A DNA stretch of 64,000 nt from Coriobacteriia bacterium (GTDB taxonomy: Bacteria > Actinomycetota > Coriobacteriia > Coriobacteriales > Eggerthellaceae): assembly GCA_030537355.1 (NCBI GenBank), contig JAUNNF010000004.1:103544-167543 (forward strand). The letters run 5' to 3'. Position 1 is the stretch's first letter. Each line of letters opens with the position of its first letter. The notes under the pieces were generated by a model. It searched no databases. It worked only from the letters and a program-made list of their open reading frames with translations, and had not been told where the DNA came from. The position numbers were made by a program, and so were the translations under genes. Positions 56,427 through 64,000 of the stretch are shown piece after piece.

Positions 56427-57609
56427 GTTTTATTAAAATTAGCGAAGCGTCATTAACGTTGGTCCCTGTAGGGCCAGTTATTATTAAGCCGTTAGTTTTC
56501 TTTAGGGCATTATAAGAATCGTTATTGGCGAGAGCAGCTTCACAATCAAGTGATTCATAAGTCTTACCATCCACATACCCACCAGCAGCGTCAGTTGGCC
56601 CGTCCGTACCATCACTTCCAAAAGAAAACACACAAACATTATCTAGTTCAGAAATATCTTTAGCAGCAGCTAAGGCAATCTCTTGATTGCGGCCACCACG
56701 CCCATCACCCTGTAAATGTACAACAGTCTCGCCACCTGCGATAAAAGCGAGATTTTTATCAGAATTAGCATAAGTTTTAGCAATAGCACCTAGAAAATAA
56801 CCTGCATCACGTGCTTCGCAAGATAAGCAATCTGTCAAAATTAATGGCGAATATCCCAATTCCTTAGCTGCAATAAAAGCAGCATTACACAAATCTGTCA
56901 CGCTGCCCGTAACAACTGTTTCGGCATTATCTAGAGAAGCTACGGTGTCAACATCAGGGATTTCTATATCATATTTTTTAGCAATAGCCGTAGCCTCTTC
57001 ATTAGTTGTCGAATCTGGACAAGTAGGACCAGAGGCTATCATGTCAAGTGGATTTCCGATAATGTCTGACAAAACAATTGTAAAAACCTTGGCAGGAGAA
57101 CAAATTTTTGCAAATTTGCCACCTTTAACCATACTCAATCTTTTTCTAATTGTGTTGATTTCTGTAATGTCAGCACCGCTAGCCAACAGCTTATTTGTAA
57201 TGTTCTGAAGTTCTCCCCCAGAGACAATAGGCTTTTCGAAAAGAGCACTTCCTCCACCTGAAAGCAAAAACACAACTGTGTCATCCTCCCCTAAATCAGA
57301 GACTAAATCAATAGCTTTTTGGGTAGCAGAAAACGAATTTTCATCAGGAACAGGATGACCCGCTTCATAGCAGTCTACGTTGTCAATATCACCTTTAACA
57401 TGACCATATTTAGTAATAACAATGCCTTGTTTAATATCAAGAATATCACTTGCAGCTTTTGCCATGGACCAGGCTGCTTTACCTACAGAAACAAGATAAA
57501 CATCCTTTTCAAACTTTTTATCTCGAAGAGCTTTAATTATAGCTTCATTAGGCAAAACCGCTTCTATTGATTTATTTACTATGTAATCTGCATCAGATTT
57601 AAGCGTCAT
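56419..57609 (-). CDS. Glycerate 2-kinase-type enzyme (DUF4147/MOFRL)
   Basis: 396 residues. The N-terminal DUF4147 part has VSVGKAAWSMAKAASDIL, CYEAGHPVPDENSFSATQKA and FLLSGGGSALFEKP. The C-terminal MOFRL part has GDGRGGRNQEIALAAA and FSFGSDGTDGPTDAAGGYV, then GTNVNDASLILIK. Members phosphorylate glycerate to 2-phosphoglycerate (GckA/TtuD type), or related hydroxy acids. It starts within the stop of the transketolase C-terminal gene (4 bp). This suggests that the operon feeds a three-carbon acid to lower glycolysis. Confidence 0.88.
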   Translation of the reverse strand: MTLKSDADYIVNKSIEAVLPNEAIIKALRDKKFEKDVYLVSVGKAAWSMAKAASDILDIKQGIVITKYGHVKGDIDNVDCYEAGHPVPDENSFSATQKAIDLVSDLGEDDTVVFLLSGGGSALFEKPIVSGGELQNITNKLLASGADITEINTIRKRLSMVKGGKFAKICSPAKVFTIVLSDIIGNPLDMIASGPTCPDSTTNEEATAIAKKYDIEIPDVDTVASLDNAETVVTGSVTDLCNAAFIAAKELGYSPLILTDCLSCEARDAGYFLGAIAKTYANSDKNLAFIAGGETVVHLQGDGRGGRNQEIALAAAKDISELDNVCVFSFGSDGTDGPTDAAGGYVDGKTYESLDCEAALANNDSYNALKKTNGLIITGPTGTNVNDASLILIKHD

Positions 57610-58538
57610 AAAGATTCACATACTTTTACAATATGCTCGTCAGTTAAATCATATCTCTCACGTAAATAATCAAGAGGACCAACTTCGCCATATTCATCTT
57701 CAATGGCAACGTAACCAAACTTGCATGGAATACCAACAATTGCTTCTGATACTGCACTTGTGAGGCCTCCAATTCTATTATGATTTTCAGCAACTACAAC
57801 ATGTCCGCATTTTTTAGCATATTCTCTAATTAGGTCAACATCCAATGGTTTGATAGTAAACGGATCAATTACAGCAACGCTCATGTCAAGCTTGTTAGCT
57901 GCTTGCAAAGCTTCATGAACCATAATACCAGAGGCGATAATTACTACATCATCACCATCACGAAGAACATTACCGCGCCCTACTTGAAATTCACTGTCGT
58001 CAGCATAAACTTGATAAGATGCTTTACGTCCAACACGAATGTATTTTACACCAGGCATGTCCTTAGCATTTTTTAGAAAATACTGAAGCATAGGCACATC
58101 AGTACAGTCACAGATAATTGAATCTGGGATCTCACGATACAAAGCTACATCCTCAAAAGGCATATGTGTACCACCATTAAAAGCAGCTGTGATGCCAGGG
58201 TCTGTTGCTACGACAGTAATTGGATTTTTTGCATATCCTGCTGATAAAAATACTTGATCAAAGCATCTGCGTGATGCAAAAGGAGCAAAACTATGCATGT
58301 AAGGTTTCATGCCACTCGCAGATAATCCTGCAGCAATACCTGCCATATTTCCCTCTGCTATACCGCAATTGATATATCTGTCTGATTTACTGTAATTTCC
58401 ACCAGTACCAGAACAGTTTGACAAATCAGCATCTAGCCAACATGTTTTCTCATCAGATTGAATAATTTCATCAACAGTTTCACCAATAACACTTTTATAT
58501 GCGCGAGAATCTTGCTCTCCAGTATATACGATATCCAT
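57606..58538 (-). CDS. Transketolase, C-terminal subunit
   Basis: 310 residues covering the pyrimidine-binding and C-terminal domains. The catalytic Glu is in NCGIAEGNMAGIAAGLSASG, followed by FAPFASRRCFDQVFLSAGYA and the GIMVHEALQAANKL/DMSVAVIDPFTIKPLD region of the last domain, then VVVAENHNRIGGLTSAV. It pairs with the adjacent N-terminal subunit to make a split transketolase that moves two-carbon units between sugar phosphates. The pair is separated by one base. It overlaps the glycerate kinase gene by 4 bp. Confidence 0.92.
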   Translation of the reverse strand: MDIVYTGEQDSRAYKSVIGETVDEIIQSDEKTCWLDADLSNCSGTGGNYSKSDRYINCGIAEGNMAGIAAGLSASGMKPYMHSFAPFASRRCFDQVFLSAGYAKNPITVVATDPGITAAFNGGTHMPFEDVALYREIPDSIICDCTDVPMLQYFLKNAKDMPGVKYIRVGRKASYQVYADDSEFQVGRGNVLRDGDDVVIIASGIMVHEALQAANKLDMSVAVIDPFTIKPLDVDLIREYAKKCGHVVVAENHNRIGGLTSAVSEAIVGIPCKFGYVAIEDEYGEVGPLDYLRERYDLTDEHIVKVCESL

Positions 58539-58539
58539 A

Positions 58540-59358
58540 CTACATACCTCCTAACTGAGATTTAAGTTCATCTAGCCATACGTCAAACTTTTCTGGATCA
58601 GGCTGCATAGAGTGGTTTAATACAGTCTCTTCAACCTCTTTAACCCCGCTACCTTTAATATTATCAAGAACAATTGCTCTAGGCCTATCTTCAATTGGCT
58701 TAGTCAAAGCATTATAAATTGCCTCGACATCATTGCCCTTAACTGTAATTGCATCAAAACCAAAAGCGTTAAATTTGTCTTCAAAGTTGAAAGGTTCAAG
58801 TATTTCAGATGTAGTGCCGTCCAATTGTTTTTTGTTCCAATCAATAATCCAAATTAAATTGGTAAGTTGCTTACCTGCTGTAAACATAGCCGCTTCCCAA
58901 CACTGGCCCTCATTAAGCTCACCATCGCCAACAATTAAATAAGTCTTACGATCTCTCCCTTGAAGTTTATCTCCTAAAGCTATGCCTACAGCCTGACTTG
59001 TTCCTTGACCAAGAGAGCCTGTTGTAGCATCAATACCCGGGAGCCGCTTATCGCAATGAGAAGGCAACTTAGTACCAGGCTGATTAAGCGTTTTTAGCTC
59101 CTCATAAGGGAAAAATCCACACAATGCAAGAACAGAATAAATGGCTGGGCCTGCATGTCCTTTTGAACATACTAATTTATCACGATCTGTCCAATCAGGC
59201 TTTTTTGGATCGTATTTCATGACCTCCTTATAAAGAACAGAAAGTGTATCGCAAATGGATAATGCTCCACCAATGTGACCGAACCCTCTTGATTTAATGG
59301 CTTCAACAGTACCAATACGAATTTTTGTAGCAAATTTTTGAAGTTCTAATTTATCCAT
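58540..59358 (-). CDS. Transketolase, N-terminal subunit
   Basis: 272 residues from the ATG at 59358, preceded by AGGAGGT; a longer frame adds a hydrophobic stretch that overlaps the promoter region. It carries the thiamine-diphosphate domain: GFGHIGGALSICDTLSVLYK, KGHAGPAIYSVLALCGFF, the TDP/Mg motif LIVGDGELNEGQCWEAAM and IWIIDWNKKQLDG. LPGIDATTGSLGQGTSQAVG is also typical. It needs the next gene's subunit for activity. It is the first gene of the operon that runs to the GGGtGRT gene. Confidence 0.92.
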   Translation of the reverse strand: MDKLELQKFATKIRIGTVEAIKSRGFGHIGGALSICDTLSVLYKEVMKYDPKKPDWTDRDKLVCSKGHAGPAIYSVLALCGFFPYEELKTLNQPGTKLPSHCDKRLPGIDATTGSLGQGTSQAVGIALGDKLQGRDRKTYLIVGDGELNEGQCWEAAMFTAGKQLTNLIWIIDWNKKQLDGTTSEILEPFNFEDKFNAFGFDAITVKGNDVEAIYNALTKPIEDRPRAIVLDNIKGSGVKEVEETVLNHSMQPDPEKFDVWLDELKSQLGGM

Positions 59359-59380
59359 AATACCTCCTATGAATATAATT

Positions 59381-59386
59381 ATTATA
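59381..59386 (-). promoter_or_regulatory. -10 box of the transketolase/PTS operon
   Basis: TATAAT on the minus strand lies between the rplQ terminator and the ribosome site of the transketolase N-terminal gene, about 22 bases before the start codon. The -35 region would fall in the T-rich tail of the terminator and is poor (GTTTAT at the right distance), hinting that an activator could be needed. Confidence 0.5.
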
Positions 59387-59393
59387 CCCCACC

Positions 59394-59424
59394 ATATAAA
59401 AAAATAAACCACCCTTTTGGGTGG
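59394..59424 (-). terminator. Intrinsic terminator after rplQ
   Basis: On the minus strand CCACCC-AAAA-GGGTGG (59409-59424) is a perfect six-pair GC-rich stem with a four-base loop. It is followed by TTTATTTTTT, a good U-tract. It lies 29 bp after the rplQ stop and should end the ribosomal/rpoA operon before the catabolic operon starts. Confidence 0.88.
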
Positions 59425-59452
59425 CTTATCCCAAAATCTATTTTTAAGAAAT

Positions 59453-60046
59453 TTATTTCTTTTCTTCTTCTTTTTTAGACTCTTCTTTTTTTGGAGCCTC
59501 TTCTTCTTTCTTTGGCTCTTCTTTAGGCTTGTCTTCCTTTTTTGGTTCTTCCTTCTTAGGCTCCTCTTTAGGTTTCTCCTCTTTCTTAGGAGCTTCCTTC
59601 TTAGGTTCTGTCTTAGGCTTTTCTTCCTTTTTAGGATCAGCCTTCTTCTTTGGGGCTTCTTTCTTTGGCTCTTCTTTCTTCTTACCCTCGTTAATAAGTT
59701 CCATAATTACCATTGGAGCATTATCGCCTTTACGAGGCCCAAGTTTAACAATTCTAGTGTAACCACTATTGCGCTCTTTGAACATACCTTGTTCAACCTT
59801 CTCGAAGATTTCGGCTACTAGATATTGATCACCACGAAGAGCGGCAATTGCGAGTCTTCTGCTATGAAGGTCGCCACGTTTAGCCCAACCAATAATCTTG
59901 TCAACATCACCTCTAATCTCTTTAGCACGAGATTCAATTGTGATGATACGATCATTTAAAAACAGCGAAGATACTAAGCTAAATTTCATAGCTTTAGTAT
60001 GGCTTTTGTCAGTACCTAATTTTCTTCCCTTTTTATAATGTCTCAT
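59453..60046 (-). CDS. rplQ: Ribosomal protein L17 with long K/E/P-rich tail
   Basis: The first about 118 residues are a standard L17 (MRHYKKGRKLGTDKSHTKAM, FVSSLF-like FSLVSSLFLNDRI, KRGDLHSRRLAIAALRGDQY, NSGYTRIVKLGPRKGDNAPM). The last 70-80 residues are a low-complexity tail built of repeated units such as PKKEEKPKEEPKKEE. Bacterial L17 is normally 115-130 residues. The tail is probably disordered and would extend from the ribosome surface near the tunnel exit. I recall such tails in actinobacterial and coriobacterial L17. It follows rpoA by 14 bp. Confidence 0.95.
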   Translation of the reverse strand: MRHYKKGRKLGTDKSHTKAMKFSLVSSLFLNDRIITIESRAKEIRGDVDKIIGWAKRGDLHSRRLAIAALRGDQYLVAEIFEKVEQGMFKERNSGYTRIVKLGPRKGDNAPMVIMELINEGKKKEEPKKEAPKKKADPKKEEKPKTEPKKEAPKKEEKPKEEPKKEEPKKEDKPKEEPKKEEEAPKKEESKKEEEKK

Positions 60047-60060
60047 AATAAACTCCTAAA

Positions 60061-61062
60061 TTAACCTAGGTCCTGCCTTAAAGATAGACCCATTGAAACA
60101 AGTTTAGCTTTAACCTCATCAATAGACTTACTACCAAAGTTTCTAATGTTAAGTAAGTCGCGCTCAGAGAAGCCTACAAGTTCTCTAACTGTGTTAATAT
60201 CTGCTCTCTTTAAGCAGTTATATGAACGAACAGAAAGATCAAGATCGTCAACACGTTTTTCAAGTTCGATGTTTTCCTTTTCTGCTTCTGGAGCAAAGAT
60301 AGTTTCATCTTTTTCTTTCTCGTCACGCTCAATTAAGTCAAGGAACGCATCCATATGTTGATTAACAATATAAGCGGCTCTATTAGCAGCTTCAGCTGGA
60401 GTAATTGAACCGTCAGTTTCGATTTCTAATGTTAGCGAATCAAAATCTGTATGCTGTCCAACACGTGTATTTTCCTTTTTCATTGTGCAGCGTTTAACTG
60501 GAGAGAAGTTAGAGTCTATAGCAATGATTCCAATTGGATCATCTTCGCGCTTATTTTGGTCAGCAACAACTCTGCCTCGTCCAACTCCAATACGTAAGTC
60601 CATATTTAAGCTACCACCTTCAGAGATAGTTGCAATATGATGGTCTTTATTGATTAACTCGAACTCAGCTGGAACTTCTAAGTCAGCACCAGTTACTGTG
60701 CAAGGACCTGTTTTATCCAAATGAGCAAGAGCACTGTAATTGTCTAGGTTTAAGATTGTATCGTAATCAACATTATCATCACCTGATTCAGGATTGTTTG
60801 TTGGTCTAAATACAAGTCCTTTAACATTTAAAACAATGTCAGCAATATCTTCAATAACACCATCTGCTGTTGTGAACTCATGATCTACACCTTCAATTTT
60901 GATTGCAGTTGCACGTGCACCAGTTAATGAATTTAATAATACACGACGAAGTGTATTACCTAGGGTCTCGCCATAACCACGCTCAAGAGGAGCAACAATA
61001 AAGCGAGTCAAATTATCGTTAATTTCAACAGTTTCCAAATTTGGTCTTATAAACTCTGTCAT
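60061..61062 (-). CDS. rpoA: RNA polymerase alpha subunit
   Basis: 333 residues. The N-terminal assembly domain has FIVAPLERGYGETLGNTLRR, VLLNSLTGARATAIKIEGVDHEF and DDPIGIIAIDSNFSPVKR. The C-terminal domain (about 265-333) is present and typical: LSVRSYNCLKRADINTVREL, LLNIRNFGSKSIDEVKAKL. It is the dimer platform of RNA polymerase, and its C-terminal domain contacts UP elements and activators. It lies between rpsD and rplQ, the usual place. A related module occurs at the end of RpoC in this window. Confidence 0.97.
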   Translation of the reverse strand: MTEFIRPNLETVEINDNLTRFIVAPLERGYGETLGNTLRRVLLNSLTGARATAIKIEGVDHEFTTADGVIEDIADIVLNVKGLVFRPTNNPESGDDNVDYDTILNLDNYSALAHLDKTGPCTVTGADLEVPAEFELINKDHHIATISEGGSLNMDLRIGVGRGRVVADQNKREDDPIGIIAIDSNFSPVKRCTMKKENTRVGQHTDFDSLTLEIETDGSITPAEAANRAAYIVNQHMDAFLDLIERDEKEKDETIFAPEAEKENIELEKRVDDLDLSVRSYNCLKRADINTVRELVGFSERDLLNIRNFGSKSIDEVKAKLVSMGLSLRQDLG

Positions 61063-61082
61063 TACTAAATTCCTCCTAAAAA

Positions 61083-61715
61083 TTACTTAGAATACAACTC
61101 AACGATTAATTGTTCCTTAATATCAAGATCAATTTGATCACGCTGAGGAACAGAAATAACGCTACCCTGCAAATGTTCAATGTCAGCTTCTAACCAAGCA
61201 GGTACAGGAACTGCAATTTCAGCATTATCTATAATAGAACGTTGAATATTGTTTAATTCTTTTGCACCTTCAGCAACGCTAATTAGGTCACCTTTTCTAA
61301 CCATATATGAAGGGATTGTTACTTTTTTGCCATTAACATTGATGTGTCCATGACGTACTTGCTGACGAGCCTCTGCGCGAGTACGTGCAAAACCTAATCT
61401 GTATACAACATTATCAAGCCTGCATTCAAGTAATCTAAGCAAGTTTTCACCAGTAACACCACTTTGCCTGTTAGCTTTTTCATAATATGATCTAAATTGC
61501 TTTTCTAATACACCATAAATACGCTTTGTCTTTTGCTTTTCGCGTAATTGAGTTCTATATTGACTCTCGCGAGGACGACGTTTGCCAGCCTCGCCTGGTG
61601 CATAAGAATGACGCTCCATAGCGCATTTCTTTGTATAGCATCTAGTACCTTTTAAGAAAAGCTTACAGCCTTCTCTTCTGCATAATCTACAATCAGGTCC
61701 AGTGTATCGTGCCAT
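61083..61715 (-). CDS. rpsD: Ribosomal protein S4 (zinc-type)
   Basis: 210 residues. The N-terminus has four cysteines ([21 protein letters not shown] and [10 protein letters not shown]), the zinc-binding form of S4. The central S4 RNA-binding domain is [20 protein letters not shown], then [21 protein letters not shown]4 nucleates 30S assembly and in many bacteria represses its own operon. Length and position between rpsK and rpoA are standard. Confidence 0.97.
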   Translation of the reverse strand: MARYTGPDCRLCRREGCKLFLKGTRCYTKKCAMERHSYAPGEAGKRRPRESQYRTQLREKQKTKRIYGVLEKQFRSYYEKANRQSGVTGENLLRLLECRLDNVVYRLGFARTRAEARQQVRHGHINVNGKKVTIPSYMVRKGDLISVAEGAKELNNIQRSIIDNAEIAVPVPAWLEADIEHLQGSVISVPQRDQIDLDIKEQLIVELYSK

Positions 61716-61732
61716 TTCTTACAATCTCCTCT

Positions 61733-62131
61733 CTATGGTCTACGTCTCTTGCAAAGTCTACATCCATTATGTGGAATTGGAGTGCAATCTTGAATACTTG
61801 CAATTTCCAAGCCTGCTGCCTGCAAAGATCTAATAGCAGTTTCACGTCCTGAACCTGGACCTTTTACATAAACAGCAATCTTGTGAAGTCCATGTTCCAT
61901 AGCTACCTTTGCACATGCTTCTGCAGCCATTTGAGCAGCAAATGGAGTAGATTTTCTCGAACCTTTAAATCCTTGAGTACCAGCACTTTGCCAAGCAATT
62001 ACATTTCCTTGTGGATCAGTAATGCTTACAATAGTGTTGTTAAATGTTGATTTGATATGTGCCGCACCTACAGAAATATTTTTTCTATCAGCGCGCTTTA
62101 CTCTTGTGTTTGTAGTTTTCTTAGTTGCCAT
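61733..62131 (-). CDS. rpsK: Ribosomal protein S11
   Basis: 132 residues with [60 protein letters not shown] and the C-terminal [18 protein letters not shown], where the IPHNGCRPPKRRR-type ending is slightly changed (RLCKRRRP). S11 lines the 30S platform near the mRNA exit. It is 9 bp after rpsM and 17 bp before rpsD. Confidence 0.97.
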   Translation of the reverse strand: MATKKTTNTRVKRADRKNISVGAAHIKSTFNNTIVSITDPQGNVIAWQSAGTQGFKGSRKSTPFAAQMAAEACAKVAMEHGLHKIAVYVKGPGSGRETAIRSLQAAGLEIASIQDCTPIPHNGCRLCKRRRP

Positions 62132-62140
62132 TGCTCACCT

Positions 62141-62506
62141 CTAATTCTTCTGTCCAACTATACGCTTACGACCTTTACGAGTGCGAGCATTTGTGTGAGT
62201 ACGCTGTCCTCTAACAGGTAATCCTCTACGATGACGCAGTCCTCTATAGCAGCCAATCTCCATTAAACGTTTAACGTTTTGAGAAACTTCACGGTGTAAG
62301 TCACCTTCTGTACGTACATGATCATTAATGTAATCACGAAGCTTACTTAAGTCTTCTTCTGTGAGTTCATCACATTTCATGTCAGGATTTACACCAGTTT
62401 CTTTTAAAATTTTCTGGGATGTGGTAAGTCCAATACCATAAATGTAAGTTAATCCAATTTCTAACCTCTTATCACGAGGAAGATCTACACCAACTAAACG
62501 TGCCAT
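62141..62506 (-). CDS. rpsM: Ribosomal protein S13
   Basis: 121 residues. The start [20 protein letters not shown], the helix-two-turn-helix [20 protein letters not shown] and the C-terminal arginine-rich [20 protein letters not shown] then TRKGRKR are all canonical. S13 contacts the 50S subunit and the P-site tRNA. It is 16 bp after rpmJ. Confidence 0.97.
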   Translation of the reverse strand: MARLVGVDLPRDKRLEIGLTYIYGIGLTTSQKILKETGVNPDMKCDELTEEDLSKLRDYINDHVRTEGDLHREVSQNVKRLMEIGCYRGLRHRRGLPVRGQRTHTNARTRKGRKRIVGQKN

Positions 62507-62522
62507 ATAAACTAATCTCCTT

Positions 62523-62636
62523 CTAACCTTGTCTCTGCTTATGACGAGGGTTCTCGCAAATTACGAGTACCTTGCCATTTCGCTTAATAACCTTACATTT
62601 GTCACACATTTTTTTTACTGAGGGTCTTACTTTCAT
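62523..62636 (-). CDS. rpmJ: Ribosomal protein L36
   Basis: 37 residues, read directly from the minus strand between infA and rps[21 protein letters not shown] begins the protein and [11 protein letters not shown] ends it. The zinc ribbon ligands Cys11, Cys14, Cys27 and His32 are all present, so this is the zinc-binding C+ form. A ribosome site AGGAGTAGCT precedes the ATG. It is 8 bp after the infA stop. Confidence 0.96.
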   Translation of the reverse strand: MKVRPSVKKMCDKCKVIKRNGKVLVICENPRHKQRQG

Positions 62637-62644
62637 AGCTACTC

Positions 62645-62863
62645 CTATTTATACCTATAAGTTATTCTACCTCTATTTAAATCATATACAGAAAGCTCGA
62701 CAGTAACTTTATCTCCAGGCAAAATCTTTATATAACGCATACGCATCTTACCAGAGATATGAGCAGTGATTACGTGGTCGTTTTCTAGCTTCACCTTAAA
62801 CATAGTGTTAGGTAGAGCTTCTACTACCTCGCCTTCTAACTCTATTACATCTTGCTTAGCCAA
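62645..62863 (-). CDS. infA: Translation initiation factor IF-1
   Basis: 72 residues forming the S1-like OB fold: [60 protein letters not shown] and [12 protein letters not shown]. The protein blocks the A site during initiation. Gene order rpsI-infA-rpmJ-rpsM differs from the common secY-map-infA order, because rplM and rpsI come directly before infA. Confidence 0.97.
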   Translation of the reverse strand: MAKQDVIELEGEVVEALPNTMFKVKLENDHVITAHISGKMRMRYIKILPGDKVTVELSVYDLNRGRITYRYK

Positions 62864-62866
62864 ATC

Positions 62867-63331
62867 TTACCTCTTACTAAACTGACTCTTCTTACGAGCT
62901 TTCTTGAGTCCATATTTCTTACGCTCAACCATACGGCTATCACGTGTTAAGTATCCAGCTTTCTTTAAGGTCTCACGATAATCACCAGCATCCAGTAATG
63001 CACGAGTAATTCCATGACGAAGAGCTCCAGCTTGACCTGAAATTCCGCCGCCACCAATATTTGCAACTACATCGAAGCTCTTTTCAGTATCAGTTAACTT
63101 TAACGGACTTAGAATATCATCAACCAAAACTTGTCTTGGAAAATATTCGCTAACCTCTCGTCCATTAACGGTAATTTTTCCACTGCCAGAATATAATCTA
63201 ACACGGGCTACTGCATTCTTTCTGCGACCCGTACCATAATATAAAGCTTCTGGTTTTTTAGCTTTTTTAGTAGCTCTAGCGCGTGTACTAGTTGTAGTCT
63301 TTTTCTTTTCTTCTGTTTTCTTAGCTGGCAT
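62867..63331 (-). CDS. rpsI: Ribosomal protein S9 with basic N-terminal extension
   Basis: 154 residues. The first about 28 residues are a Lys/Thr/Ala-rich extension ([20 protein letters not shown]). The S9 core is [60 protein letters not shown] and [20 protein letters not shown], ending FSKR. The C-terminal tail reaches the P-site tRNA. The start directly follows rplM, as S9 and L13 are paired in most bacteria. Confidence 0.96.
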   Translation of the reverse strand: MPAKKTEEKKKTTTSTRARATKKAKKPEALYYGTGRRKNAVARVRLYSGSGKITVNGREVSEYFPRQVLVDDILSPLKLTDTEKSFDVVANIGGGGISGQAGALRHGITRALLDAGDYRETLKKAGYLTRDSRMVERKKYGLKKARKKSQFSKR

Positions 63332-63766
63332 TTATCCCTCCACCTTAATCTCTTGTGGTTTTTGTGCTTGATGTTTGTGCTGATCTCCAGCATATACATG
63401 GAGTTTCATACCCATTTGGCGTCCCAACGTATTTTTTGGAAGCATTCCTTTAATAGCATGCTCAACAACGCGTTCAGGATGTTTCTCCATAGCAAGAGCA
63501 TAACTCTCTGATTTCATACCACCTGGATGACCACTGTGATGTTTGTATTCTTTGTCAATAGCTTTAGCTCCAGTAACTTTTATTTTGTCAGCATTTATAA
63601 TAATTAAGTTATCACCAGTATCTACATGAGGAGTATATTCAGGCTTATTTTTTCCTCGTAGGATATTGGCACTAAAAGAGGCTAGACGACCCAAAACAAG
63701 GTCTGTAGCGTCAATTAAATACCACTCGTGTTTAATATCTTCTTTTTTGGCATAATATGTTTTCAC
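63332..63766 (-). CDS. rplM: Ribosomal protein L13
   Basis: 144 residues from a GTG start at 63766 with AGGAGGT about eight bases upstream. Motifs are [60 protein letters not shown] and [20 protein letters not shown], followed by [15 protein letters not shown]. Length is standard. It heads the ribosomal/rpoA operon; its promoter is 36-64 bp upstream. Confidence 0.96.
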   Translation of the reverse strand: MKTYYAKKEDIKHEWYLIDATDLVLGRLASFSANILRGKNKPEYTPHVDTGDNLIIINADKIKVTGAKAIDKEYKHHSGHPGGMKSESYALAMEKHPERVVEHAIKGMLPKNTLGRQMGMKLHVYAGDQHKHQAQKPQEIKVEG

Positions 63767-63801
63767 TTTTTCTACCTCCTACAAATTACGCGCAAAGGCG
63801 T

Positions 63802-63830
63802 ATTTTAACAGGTAATCCCTGCTCTTGCAA
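63802..63830 (-). promoter_or_regulatory. Promoter of the rplM-rplQ operon
   Basis: On the minus strand TTGCAA (63825-63830) and TAAAAT (63802-63807) are separated by 17 bases. The predicted start is near 63795, giving a leader of about 30 bases with a small TACGC/GCGTA hairpin and then the AGGAGGT ribosome site. Confidence 0.65.
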
Positions 63831-63961
63831 GAAAAATTTTACTTTTTTTCTACAAATTTAAATTGCCTTGTCTACCTGCACATTTAATATGCGGGCCTAG
63901 CATTATAGCTTTTTATTGTGCATTTATACCAATAAATTTAATTTTATTCTGATTCACAAAG

Positions 63962-64000
63962 GAAAATGTCCCGACCGTTCGCAAGCGAAAATGTCCCACT
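63962..64000. mobile_element. Tip of an IS21-type element (25-base iterons) at window edge
   Basis: GAAAATGTCCC occurs at 63962-63972 and 63987-63997 with a 25-base period; read on the minus strand these are GGGACATTTTC iterons. The same motif with the same period is found at 21507-21551. Such iterated GGGACATTTTC ends are, as I recall, typical for IS21-family elements. The element, if complete, would continue to the right of the window, since the stretch between the rplM promoter and 63961 shows no gene. Confidence 0.55.

Noticed and set aside
59359..59412. Hydrophobic N-terminal extension of the transketolase N-terminal subunit
   Set aside because: It would cover the TATAAT box and the AGGAGGT site that serve the ATG at 59358.
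59417..59821. Plus-strand Phe/Leu-rich frame opposite rplQ
   Set aside because: It is the reverse complement of the K/E-rich L17 tail (AAG/GAA codons read as CTT/TTC). The composition is an artefact and it has no ribosome site.
1..64000. CRISPR array, prophage or integrated plasmid
   Set aside because: No regularly spaced repeats with unique spacers, no phage structural or integrase genes, and no replication genes of plasmid type were seen.

Overview
The window is a stretch of bacterial chromosome, AT-rich by eye (GC not computed), densely packed and almost entirely coded on the minus strand. Only comF, a small membrane-protein gene, tRNA-Ala, tRNA-His and tRNA-Lys lie on the plus strand. 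The gene content is mostly core metabolism and information processing. The best taxonomic guess is a low-GC member of Coriobacteriia (Actinomycetota) or a close relative. The reasons are the actinobacterial look of RpoB and RpoC (a highly acidic coiled-coil insert near RpoC residues 135-245 and the GEPPT-type RpoB segment), the K/E/P-rich L17 tail, and the fused PurL/PurQ. A Clostridia-type Bacillota cannot be excluded from reading alone.

Layout, left to right. 1-191: 5' part of an unidentified gene. 260-20335: an unbroken co-directional run, transcribed right to left: mltG, yqeG-like, a 60-aa membrane protein, aroE, aroC, aroK, aroB, glgA, guaB, purE, purC, purF, purM, purN, an alpha/beta-hydrolase lipoprotein, purO, purV, purD and purL. 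The purine genes give a nearly complete route from PRPP to IMP, with the final two steps done by separate enzymes (PurV and archaeal-type PurO) instead of fused PurH. purB and purK are not in the window. guaB takes IMP towards GMP. The aro genes cover most of the shikimate pathway. 20412-21077: divergent comF. 21078-21638: a gene-free block full of mobile-element relics, next to tRNA-Ala(GGC). 21733-22206: a small membrane protein.

22192-33694 (minus): rpoB, rpoC, queA, an Asp23-family gene, nusB, xseB and dxs. rpoB has a clear promoter and a leader hairpin. 33931-47645 (minus): tRNA-Leu(UAG), a small anchored coiled-coil protein, an AI-2E-family permease, alaS, ruvX, polA, a CtpE-like P-type ATPase, a Bcr/CflA-like MFS transporter and a remarkable 907-aa protein that joins a large extracytoplasmic region to an MFS domain. 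47738-47891: tRNA-His and tRNA-Lys (plus). 47901-52133 (minus): an accessory island with a MATE transporter fused to a kinase-like ATPase domain, a GH127/DUF1680 lipoprotein and a six-helix membrane protein.

52234-59358 (minus) looks like one catabolic operon: split transketolase, a glycerate 2-kinase-type enzyme, a Cof-type HAD phosphatase, an ascorbate-type PTS IIC and IIB without a visible IIA, a NifU/IscU-like scaffold and a GGGtGRT protein. 59453-63766 (minus) is the ribosomal/RNA-polymerase cluster rplM-rpsI-infA-rpmJ-rpsM-rpsK-rpsD-rpoA-rplQ, with a promoter upstream and an intrinsic terminator after rplQ. The window ends in what looks like the end of an IS21-type element.

The points most worth following up are: (1) an RpoC C-terminal extension carrying a helix-hairpin-helix module resembling the RpoA C-terminal domain; (2) a PurF whose glutaminase half lacks the N-terminal cysteine and other glutaminase residues; (3) the 907-aa sensor-like MFS fusion; (4) a symmetrical mini-element with nested terminal repeats at 21185-21468; (5) the PTS/transketolase/glycerate kinase operon with the GGGtGRT and scaffold pair. 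I saw no CRISPR array, prophage, riboswitch or complete transposase gene.
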